DNA of 5,527 nt from the NCBI GenBank assembly GCA_007133055.1, contig SLNM01000203.1, positions 1-5,527 on the forward strand, given 5' to 3'. Shown piece after piece: positions 1 through 5,527 of the stretch (positions within the stretch are counted from its first letter, which is position 1; every line of letters begins with the position of its first letter). Under the pieces are notes generated by a model. The model did no database searches, was not told where the DNA came from, and was given only the letters and a program-made list of their open reading frames with translations. This stretch comes from Lentisphaeria bacterium (GTDB lineage: Bacteria > Verrucomicrobiota > Lentisphaeria > Oligosphaerales > PUNB01). The translations under genes were made by a program, and so were the position numbers.

Positions 1-9
1 AGTTTACCC

Positions 10-2265
10 ATGAAAATTGCCTATGTCGGAACATACCCGCCGCGCCAGTGCGGGATCGCCACGTTCAGCCACAATCTGATTCAGTCGATTGTGGCCAACA
101 CCCCGGATCGACAACTGCTCAACCACACCAATGTCATCGCCCTGAACGATCCGGGTGCGGAAAACCGGTACAGCTATCCCGAGGAGGTCAAGTTCACCAT
201 TCGGCAGGAGCACCAGCGGGATTATGTCAATGCGGCCAGATTCATCAACCTAAGTGACTGCCGGGTATGCATAGTCAACCATGAGTTTGGCATTTTCGGC
301 GGCCAGGATGGTCTTTACGCGCTGCCCATGCTGCATCGGCTGAAAGTACCGGTGGCGGTCGTTTTTCACACGGTTTTGCGGAAGCCGACCTTTGTCCAGA
401 AAAATATTGTCCGGGAAATTGGCAAGGTTGCACAGAAAATCGTGGTGATGAGTCATCGAGCCGTGCGTTATCTAGGTGAGATCTACGATATTCCCGCCGA
501 CAAAATTGCCCTGATCGAGCACGGTGTTCCAGACTTCCCCGAGCTTTCGCATGAGGCGGCCAAGCAAAAGTTCAATTTTGGCCATCGCAAAGTGATGCTG
601 ACCTTTGGCCTGCTTAGCCGCAACAAAGGGATCGAGACGGTCCTGCACGCCCTGCCCGAGGTGGTCGGGAAACATCCTGATTTGCTCTATATTGTCCTGG
701 GCAAGACCCATCCCGCCGTAGTCGCCCATTCCGGCGAAGAGTACCGGGACTACTTGAACCTGCTGGTCGCCAAGTACAATCTCCGGAACAACGTAAGTTT
801 TCTTCAGGATTTCGTGTCGGAGCAGGTGCTGTTCGAGTACCTGACCGCCTGCGACATCTATGTCACACCCTATCTGAACGAAGAGCAGATAACCAGCGGT
901 ACGCTCTCGTACGCGGTCGGGGCGGGGGCGGCGGTTTTGTCCACCCCCTACTGGCATGCCCAGGAGCTGCTGGCCGAGGGGCGGGGATGCCTGTTTGATT
1001 TCAAAGGGTCGCAGCAGTTGGCGGCCATGCTCAATGACATACTGGACCATCCGGACAAGTTGCATGAGCTGCGTTCCAGGGCTTTTGCCTATGGCAGAAA
1101 AATCCGCTGGCCTCTGATTGGCCGGCAATACCTGGAGATGGCGGCATCGTTTGAAGCGGCGCCGGCGCCGGTCGAGGACGAGCGCAGGCAGATCATTGAC
1201 CCATCGGTACTGCCCAAGTTCAATCTTGAGCATGTAATGCGACTGACCGACGATACCGGCATCGTCCAGCACGCCACCTACGGAATTCCCAATCTCAAGG
1301 AGGGGTATTGCCTGGACGACAACGCCCGGGCTTTGCTGATGGCTCTGATGGCCTACCGCCGGTTCAAAGACCCGCACGCTTTTAAAGCCATACCAGTGTA
1401 CCTGAGCTATATTCACTATATGCAGAACGAGCAGGGGTCTTTTCGCAACTTTCTCAGCTTCAGCCGACAGTTTTTGGACGAGGAGGGCACCCAGGATTCG
1501 TTCGGGCGGGCGCTGTGGGCGCTCGGCTACCTGATATGTCGGGCTCCCAACGATTCCTATCTGGAGTTTGGCAGGGAGCTTCTGGGCAGATCCTTTCCCT
1601 ACCTTGCACGGCTGACCGATCTCAGGGGCGTCGCCAACAGTATTATTGGCCTGAGCTACTATTTGAAACGCTACAGCGGCGATGAACCGATGATTGGCCA
1701 GATGCGCGAAATGGCCATGCGTTTGGTCGAGGCCCATAAACAGTGCGGTGCCGACGATTGGCAGTGGTTCGAGGAGAAGCTGACTTACGACAACGCCATT
1801 CTGCCGCTCAGCCTCTTTCATGCAGCCGAAATAATCGAGGATGACCAGATTATGCGGACGGCGGTTGCCACCACGGCTTTTCTGGAGAAAGCCACCCTCG
1901 ACAAAGGTTACCTGTCTCTGATCGGCAGCAACGGATGGTACGAGCGCGGGGGCGAGCGGGCGGTCTTCGATCAGCAGGCGATTGACGCCATGGCCAGCGT
2001 AAGATTGTTTTTCCAGGCGTACAAGGTGACCAGGGAGGTGGGATACATTGAAAAAATGTACTTGTCCTATCTCTGGTTCCTGGGAGAAAATGAATTGCGA
2101 ATGCGTTTGTATGATCATGAAACGCACGGCTGCTGCGATGGTCTGGAACCCGCCGGAGTCAACCGCAACCAAGGAGCCGAGAGCACTCTGGCCTACTTGA
2201 TTTCACACCTCACAATGCTGAATGCGCTGGAGTTTGAGCCTGAATACCAGAACATTTATCAGTGA
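10..2265 (+). CDS. Two-domain protein: GT4-type glycosyltransferase fused to a helical C-terminal domain
   Basis: This 751-residue protein probably transfers a sugar from a nucleotide-sugar donor in the cytoplasm; donor and acceptor cannot be read from sequence. Residues 1 to about 385 look like a GT-B fold of family GT4. The N-terminal loop TYPPRQCGIATF (8-19) follows the first strand, FHT lies at 119-121, EHGVPD at 170-175, the start of the second Rossmann half TFGLLSRNKGIE at 198-209, and the donor-site region NEEQITSGTLSYAVGAG at 290-306 leads into STPYWHAQELL (311-321). Residues about 400-751 form a second, mostly helical domain with conserved-looking blocks HATYGIPNLKEGY (421-433), DDNARALL (436-443), WQWFEEKLTYDNA (584-596), FDQQAIDAMAS (653-663) and NQGAEST (720-726). 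These recall (alpha/alpha) toroid carbohydrate enzymes, but that is inference. As I recall, proteins of this architecture often sit beside GH130 mannoside phosphorylase genes; none is visible here. The start at 10 matches the family N-terminus (MKIAYVGTYPP). Only nine bases precede it, so its ribosome binding site is outside the window. Confidence 0.88.
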   Translation: MKIAYVGTYPPRQCGIATFSHNLIQSIVANTPDRQLLNHTNVIALNDPGAENRYSYPEEVKFTIRQEHQRDYVNAARFINLSDCRVCIVNHEFGIFGGQDGLYALPMLHRLKVPVAVVFHTVLRKPTFVQKNIVREIGKVAQKIVVMSHRAVRYLGEIYDIPADKIALIEHGVPDFPELSHEAAKQKFNFGHRKVMLTFGLLSRNKGIETVLHALPEVVGKHPDLLYIVLGKTHPAVVAHSGEEYRDYLNLLVAKYNLRNNVSFLQDFVSEQVLFEYLTACDIYVTPYLNEEQITSGTLSYAVGAGAAVLSTPYWHAQELLAEGRGCLFDFKGSQQLAAMLNDILDHPDKLHELRSRAFAYGRKIRWPLIGRQYLEMAASFEAAPAPVEDERRQIIDPSVLPKFNLEHVMRLTDDTGIVQHATYGIPNLKEGYCLDDNARALLMALMAYRRFKDPHAFKAIPVYLSYIHYMQNEQGSFRNFLSFSRQFLDEEGTQDSFGRALWALGYLICRAPNDSYLEFGRELLGRSFPYLARLTDLRGVANSIIGLSYYLKRYSGDEPMIGQMREMAMRLVEAHKQCGADDWQWFEEKLTYDNAILPLSLFHAAEIIEDDQIMRTAVATTAFLEKATLDKGYLSLIGSNGWYERGGERAVFDQQAIDAMASVRLFFQAYKVTREVGYIEKMYLSYLWFLGENELRMRLYDHETHGCCDGLEPAGVNRNQGAESTLAYLISHLTMLNALEFEPEYQNIYQ

Positions 2266-2381
2266 CGCATTGCCGCAGCACTTGCAAGCAATTAGTTCCG
2301 CTACATAGTACAGTCTGTCAAACTGCCCGTTTCGAATATCGCAATTTTTTCTGAAAGACAAAAAAACAAGGGAGAGAAGCC
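2266..2381 (+). other. Leader region between glycosyltransferase and corrinoid gene
   Basis: This 116-base gap is more AT-rich than its flanks. It holds a weak 5-bp hairpin (ATTGC 2269-2273 with GCAAT 2288-2292) and lacks a GC-rich stem followed by a T run, so I see no intrinsic terminator after the glycosyltransferase. A T6 run (2345-2350) and an A7 run (2360-2366) lie just ahead of the ribosome binding site and would leave it unstructured or only weakly paired. Possible promoter boxes (TTGCAA 2282-2287 with an AT-rich hexamer about 16-17 bases on) are poor and not called. No cobalamin-riboswitch B12 box was seen. Confidence 0.5.
2368..2374 (+). promoter_or_regulatory. Ribosome binding site of the corrinoid gene
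   Basis: The purine stretch AAGGGAG ends seven bases before the ATG at 2382 and resembles the anti-16S consensus AAGGAGG. It is the clearest Shine-Dalgarno site in the window and fixes the start of the corrinoid gene. The A-rich tract directly upstream should keep it accessible, suggesting efficient translation. Confidence 0.8.
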
Positions 2382-3026
2382 ATGGCCGAAGCAATTCTCG
2401 AACAGATCGCGGAAACTCTGATGAAAGGGCGTGCCCCGCAGTTGAAGGAGCTGGTCCAGCAGGCATTGGATCAGGGCATGGGGCCGGAACAGATATTGCA
2501 GGAGGGTATGATAGCCGGTATGTCGGTTATCGGGGGCAAGTTCAAGCGCAACGAAGTATACGTGCCGGAAGTGCTGATCGCGGCCCGCGCCATGAACGCC
2601 GGCATGGAGGTTTTGAAACCGGCTCTCTCGGATGCCGGGGTCAAGGCCAAAGCCACTATTTGTGTCGGCACCGTCAAAGGCGACCTGCATGACATCGGTA
2701 AGAATTTGGTATGTATGATGCTCGAAGGCGCCGGCTACGAAGTGGTGGACCTGGGAGTCAACGTGGAAACGGAGAAATTCATTGCCGGCGCCAAGGAGCA
2801 TCAGGCCCAGTTGGTGGGCATGAGCGCTCTGCTGACCACTACCATGGGGGCGATGAAAGCGGCGGTCGACGGCTTCAAGGAAGCCGGTTTGGCGGACCAA
2901 GTAAAAATCCTGGTCGGCGGCGCCCCGGTAACCCAAAGCTTCGCCGATGAAATTGGCGCCCATGGCTACGCCGCGGACGCCGCCACCGCCGTCGATGTCG
3001 CCGACCAACTGCTGAACGCCGGGTGA
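2382..3026 (+). CDS. Corrinoid (B12-binding) methyl-carrier protein, MtaC/MtbC-like
   Basis: This 214-residue cytoplasmic protein has the normal length and two-part build of the corrinoid proteins that shuttle methyl groups between substrate-specific and acceptor methyltransferases, related to the B12 modules of methionine synthase (MetH). Residues 1 to about 88 form the helical cap domain (B12-binding_2 type), including the stretch ending YVPEVLIAARAM (60-71). Residues about 90-210 form the Rossmann-like B12 domain with the base-off/His-on motif D101-L-H103-D-I-G106, where H103 would be the lower cobalt ligand. The SxL motif appears as S148-A-L150, and the GG of the third cofactor contact is G179-G180. 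All expected cofactor residues are present, so it should be functional. TGA (3024-3026) is followed directly by an in-frame TAA, a tandem stop. The substrate methyltransferase partner (MtaB, MtbB, MttB or URO-D-like) is not in the window, so the methyl donor is unknown. Automated names such as trimethylamine or dimethylamine corrinoid protein would over-specify it. Confidence 0.93.
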   Translation: MAEAILEQIAETLMKGRAPQLKELVQQALDQGMGPEQILQEGMIAGMSVIGGKFKRNEVYVPEVLIAARAMNAGMEVLKPALSDAGVKAKATICVGTVKGDLHDIGKNLVCMMLEGAGYEVVDLGVNVETEKFIAGAKEHQAQLVGMSALLTTTMGAMKAAVDGFKEAGLADQVKILVGGAPVTQSFADEIGAHGYAADAATAVDVADQLLNAG

Positions 3027-3086
3027 TAAACGCCCGCCCTTCGGGTGCGAAATTCGGCCATGCAATTCGTGACAAATCAGATTTTT

Positions 3087-3100
3087 CAGGACAATTCCTG
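3087..3100 (+). other. Small perfect hairpin in the loop of the long inverted repeat
   Basis: CAGGA (3087-3091) pairs with TCCTG (3096-3100) across the four-base loop CAAT. A stem of five pairs is common by chance, but here it lies near the middle of a 66-base loop closed by a 17-bp stem, which makes a nested fold plausible. Confidence 0.45.
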
Positions 3101-3120
3101 TATCCGGTTGATTATAAATA

Positions 3121-3126
3121 TATAAT
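3121..3126 (+). promoter_or_regulatory. Possible -10 box ahead of the oxidoreductase gene
   Basis: A perfect TATAAT lies in an AT-rich stretch (3111-3126) in an otherwise GC-rich region. No good -35 hexamer is found: at 17-base spacing the sequence is CTGTAT (3098-3103), and TTCCTG (3095-3100) is 20 bases away. If used, transcription would start around 3133, within the right arm of the inverted repeat, so transcripts from here would lack the stem while read-through transcripts would contain it. AT-rich stretches give TATAAT by chance, so this is tentative. Confidence 0.3.
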
Positions 3127-3190
3127 GGCGCATGGCCGAATTCGCATGAATTAATCAGGCTAGGGGAAGCAAGGGATAAACCGTCTATAA

Positions 3191-4348
3191 ATGAGTGAAA
3201 CCAAGACACACCGCATCGGTATTATCATGAACGGTGTAACCGGGCGCATGGGGACCAACCAGCACCTCATGCGCTCGCTCGTTCCCATCATTCAGCAGGG
3301 GGGGGTGAAAATCGGCGAACGGGAATTTATTATGCCGGACCCGATCCTGGTCGGACGCAACCCGGTGAAGCTGGAAAAACTGCGCCGGTTGTCGGGCCTG
3401 GAAAAAACCAGCGTCAACCTTGAGCCACTGCTGGCCGACCCCGATTACCCTGTTTACTTCGATGCCCAGACCACCGACCGTCGCTGCGCTGATGTCATGC
3501 GGGCGATTAAGGCGGGCAAGCATGTTTACTGCGAAAAACCGATTGCACTGACCTGCGAACAGGCCATGCAAATGCAACGGGCGGCGGAGACGGCCGGGGT
3601 CAAGACCGGCGTGGTGCAGGACAAACTGTGGCTGCCCGGTTTTCGCAAGCTCAAACGCTTGATTGACAGCGGTTGCCTCGGTCGCATTCACTCGGTTCGC
3701 GGCGAGTTCGGGTACTGGGTTTTCGAAGGCGACGGTGCTCCGCCCCAGCGCCCCTCCTGGAACTACCGGGCCGAGGACGGGGGGGGGATGGCCTTGGACA
3801 TGCTGCCCCACTGGCGCTACCTGCTGGACAACCTGTTCGGTGAAGTCAAGGCGCTGTGCTGCAGCACCCGCACTCATGTTGCTCAAAGGTGGGATGAATC
3901 CGGAAACCCCTACCAATGCACCGCCGACGACGCGGCCTATGCAACTTTCGAGCTGGAAAATCAAATCATCGCCCAGTTTAATTCGTCATGGGCCACTCGT
4001 GTGCGAAGAGACGATCTGCTGACAGTTCTGGTGGATGGCGACGGCGGTTCCGCTGTCGCCGGGCTGCGCAAGGTCTGGATGCAGCCGGCCGGCGCTACTC
4101 CCAGAGCCGTCTGGAACCCGGACATCGAACAACCGCTCGATTTCTACCAGCAATGGCTGGAAGTGCCGGACACCGAGCCGGAGGAGAACGCATTCAAGGC
4201 ACAGTGGGAGCTTTTCCTCCGGCACTTGGTCGACGACACCCCCTTCCGCTGGACACTGCTGGAAGGAGCCAAGGGAGTTCAGTTGGCCGAACTGGCCTAT
4301 CAATCTCACAAGCAGCGCGGCTGGGTTGAAGTGCCAGTCTTGCAATGA
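3191..4348 (+). CDS. Gfo/Idh/MocA-family NAD(P)-dependent oxidoreductase
   Basis: This 385-residue cytoplasmic protein should oxidise or reduce a sugar, inositol or related polyol with a nicotinamide cofactor; the substrate is not predictable. The N-terminal Rossmann domain (to about 130) begins RIGIIMNGVTGRMG (8-21), whose G15-x-x-G18-x-x-G21 spacing recalls DapB as well as Gfo/Idh enzymes. The strand ending ILVGRN (52-57) carries Arg56 where NAD-specific enzymes usually have an acid, hinting at NADP(H). The family signature C114-E-K-P117 contains the likely catalytic Lys116. In the C-terminal domain the block G197-G-G-M-A-L-D203-M-L-P-H207 supplies the other usual catalytic residues, Asp203 and His207. 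The start at 3191 is preferred over the in-frame Met13 (3227) because Met13 lies inside the cofactor loop. The ribosome binding site is weak: AGGGG near 3162-3166 is too far, and AAGGG at 3171-3175 is about 15 bases off. The gene contains two long G runs (3298-3305 and 3779-3787). Its stop overlaps the next gene's start. Confidence 0.92.
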   Translation: MSETKTHRIGIIMNGVTGRMGTNQHLMRSLVPIIQQGGVKIGEREFIMPDPILVGRNPVKLEKLRRLSGLEKTSVNLEPLLADPDYPVYFDAQTTDRRCADVMRAIKAGKHVYCEKPIALTCEQAMQMQRAAETAGVKTGVVQDKLWLPGFRKLKRLIDSGCLGRIHSVRGEFGYWVFEGDGAPPQRPSWNYRAEDGGGMALDMLPHWRYLLDNLFGEVKALCCSTRTHVAQRWDESGNPYQCTADDAAYATFELENQIIAQFNSSWATRVRRDDLLTVLVDGDGGSAVAGLRKVWMQPAGATPRAVWNPDIEQPLDFYQQWLEVPDTEPEENAFKAQWELFLRHLVDDTPFRWTLLEGAKGVQLAELAYQSHKQRGWVEVPVLQ

Positions 4349-5527
4349 GTATGAGCAGGACAAACCCTAGACTATCGATTCCTCTGTGGCTGGTGGCGGC
4401 CATGACCCTGACCATGCTCGCGCCGTGGCGGGCAAACGCAGGCGAGACGGATGCCGCATGGCGGAACCACGTTCGACCCCTCGCCGGCACCGAAGACCTA
4501 TCCCCCCTGATCGAGCAGGCAGGCGAAAAACGGCTGGTGCTGCTCGGGGAAGCCTCGCATGGCACGCATGAATTCTATACCCTTCGCACCGCCATTACCA
4601 GGAAGCTGATCGAACAGCATGGCTTCAACTTCATCGCTGTCGAAGGGGACTGGGTTCTCTGTCAAATCCTCAATTCCTACATTCTCGGAGAGGATGGCGC
4701 CCCGGACAGCGCCCGTGCGGCATTGCTGCAGTTTGACCGCTGGCCGCTGTGGATGTGGGCCAACCAGGAAATGGTCGAACTGGCCGAGTGGTTGCACCAG
4801 TGGAATCGGCAAAGGCCACGCCAGGAAAGGGTGGGGTTCTACGGGCTCGATGTCTATGGCATGTGGGACTCGCTGGACGCGGTGCTCGAATACATTCGCC
4901 GAAACCATCCCCGACAACTCCCGCAATTCGAGGAGCTGTACAGTCGCTTGCGTCGTTTTCATGGGGACGGTCACAGCTACGCGCGCTCGCTGGCCCGCGG
5001 CGAACCATCGGCCCGGCAGCAAACGGCGGCGGCACTGGAGCTAATTCGTCAACTGCCCGAACCGGATTCGGAAAAGGCCCGGGAACGCCGTTTCATGGCC
5101 AGGCAGAACGCCTGGGTGGTCAAGTATGGCGAAAAACACTTCCGGGCCATGCTCCGCCGCGGACCGCACAGTTGGAACGAGCGAGTCGAGCACATGAAAA
5201 ATACGGCGGACCGCCTGCGGCAGCGTTACGGTTCGGAATCGCGCGGTGTCATCTGGGCGCACAACACCCATATCGGCGACGCCCGAGCTACTACTATGAG
5301 CATGGGCGGACAAAAAAACATTGGCCAGCTCGCCCGTGAAAAATGGGGGCAGGACCAAGTTTACGCCGTCGGCTTCGGCACTTATCATGGCGAGGTCATG
5401 GCCGGTCGCGCATGGGGAGCCGAACCAGATATCATGACCGTCCCCGACGCTATGCCCGGCAGTCTCGAGCATTGGCTGGCGGAACTGTTTGACGGCGATC
5501 TGCTTATTCTGTTCGATGAAATTGGCC
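4345..5527 (+). CDS. Erythromycin-esterase-family protein, exported, 3' end missing
   Basis: The first 394 codons of an open frame continue past the window edge. Residues 1-32 are a good signal peptide: Arg5 and Arg9, a hydrophobic core from about Ile12 to Trp28, and an AxA site (A30-N-A32) before Gly33, so the mature protein is probably periplasmic or secreted. The mature part matches the erythromycin esterase (EreA/EreB) superfamily: LVLLGEASHG (64-73) with Glu69 and His72, Arg81, VEGDW (99-103) with Glu100, FYGLDVYGMWDSL (170-182), and WAHNTHIGDA (304-313) with His306 and His309. These correspond, from memory, to EreB residues Glu43, His46, Arg55, Glu74, His285 and His288, so the catalytic set looks intact. 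Most chromosomal family members have no proven macrolide activity, and the natural substrate is unknown. The ATG at 4345 overlaps the preceding TGA in ATGA and has no Shine-Dalgarno site, which fits translational coupling. A second ATG at 4351 (Met3) is equally possible and changes nothing else. Confidence 0.88.
   Translation, partial: MSMSRTNPRLSIPLWLVAAMTLTMLAPWRANAGETDAAWRNHVRPLAGTEDLSPLIEQAGEKRLVLLGEASHGTHEFYTLRTAITRKLIEQHGFNFIAVEGDWVLCQILNSYILGEDGAPDSARAALLQFDRWPLWMWANQEMVELAEWLHQWNRQRPRQERVGFYGLDVYGMWDSLDAVLEYIRRNHPRQLPQFEELYSRLRRFHGDGHSYARSLARGEPSARQQTAAALELIRQLPEPDSEKARERRFMARQNAWVVKYGEKHFRAMLRRGPHSWNERVEHMKNTADRLRQRYGSESRGVIWAHNTHIGDARATTMSMGGQKNIGQLAREKWGQDQVYAVGFGTYHGEVMAGRAWGAEPDIMTVPDAMPGSLEHWLAELFDGDLLILFDEIG

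Larger units (their letters stand above)
3046..3146 (+). repeat. Long inverted repeat with 66-base loop between corrinoid and oxidoreductase genes
   Basis: The left arm (3046-3063, TGCGAAATTCGGCCATGC) and right arm (3130-3146, GCATGGCCGAATTCGCA) are reverse complements over 17 Watson-Crick pairs with one bulged A among 3050-3052. The enclosed 66 bases are AT-rich and contain a perfect 5-bp hairpin (3087-3100) and a further possible pairing of AATCA (3075-3079) with TGATT (3109-3113). As RNA this would be a stable closed structure starting 19 bases after the corrinoid stop codon. There is no T run after the right arm, so it is not a standard terminator. It could protect the upstream message from 3' exonucleases, act as a structured leader for the oxidoreductase, be a DNA-level cruciform or protein-binding site, or be the remnant of a small inverted-repeat element. 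The repeat itself is certain; its role is not known. Confidence 0.8.

Noticed and set aside
472..2172. A 566-codon open frame on the minus strand, antisense to the glycosyltransferase
   Set aside because: It has no recognisable motifs, has low-complexity Gln/Arg/Val-rich composition and lies fully opposite a gene with clear family motifs. Long antisense frames are expected opposite GC-biased codons.
2266..2381. Cobalamin riboswitch in the leader of the corrinoid gene
   Set aside because: The gap is short for that class and I found no B12-box-like sequence or matching stems. Corrinoid carrier genes are also not standard targets.
3031..3049. Intrinsic terminator after the corrinoid gene
   Set aside because: The CCC/GGG stem with a TTC loop extends only to about five pairs including a G-T wobble, and is not followed by a T run.
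2301..3209. A 302-codon minus-strand open frame opposite the corrinoid gene
   Set aside because: It is a shadow of the corrinoid gene, whose motif D-L-H-D-I-G is unmistakable on the + strand. The antisense product has no recognisable domain.
3227..3229. Alternative start of the oxidoreductase at Met13
   Set aside because: It would remove the first beta strand (RIGII) of the cofactor-binding fold.
3185..3964. A 259-codon minus-strand open frame opposite the oxidoreductase
   Set aside because: No domain is recognisable, and the + strand frame has full Gfo/Idh/MocA signatures over the same bases.
4345..5527. Calling the last gene a macrolide-resistance gene (ereA or ereB)
   Set aside because: Only superfamily motifs are shared. 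The signal peptide and operon partner differ from the resistance enzymes, and the family is mostly uncharacterised.

Overview
The window carries four protein genes, all on the + strand and tightly to moderately spaced, with no RNA genes, no mobile-element genes and no CRISPR array. In order they are: a large two-domain glycosyltransferase (10-2265), a small cobalamin-carrying corrinoid protein (2382-3026), a Gfo/Idh/MocA-type NAD(P)-dependent oxidoreductase (3191-4348), and the first 394 codons of an exported erythromycin-esterase-family protein that runs off the right edge (4345 onward).

The organism is a bacterium with moderately high GC by eye and, for the corrinoid gene, a clear Shine-Dalgarno site. 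A methyltransferase-type corrinoid protein suggests an anaerobic or facultative, B12-using metabolism. Oxidoreductases with this N-terminal signature and glycosyltransferases of this two-domain type are, as I recall, common in Planctomycetota (Phycisphaerae), Verrucomicrobiota and delta-proteobacterial lineages. I cannot assign a phylum from this sequence alone.

Layout: the glycosyltransferase ends at 2265. A 116-base AT-richer leader then leads into the corrinoid gene, which has a strong ribosome binding site. The 164-base gap 3027-3190 is the most structured non-coding piece in the window. It holds a 17-base-pair inverted repeat with a single bulged base and a 66-base loop. Inside the loop are a small perfect hairpin and a TATAAT box. 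The oxidoreductase follows, and its stop codon overlaps the start codon of the esterase-like gene (ATGA), so those two are very likely translated in a coupled way from one message.

How the genes work together is not settled by the sequence. The glycosyltransferase and the oxidoreductase both point to sugar metabolism. The corrinoid protein points to methyl-group transfer, but no cognate methyltransferase is visible here. A speculative reading is handling of a methylated or otherwise modified sugar, with a secreted hydrolase-like partner. The firm parts are the four family assignments, the gene overlap and the inverted repeat.
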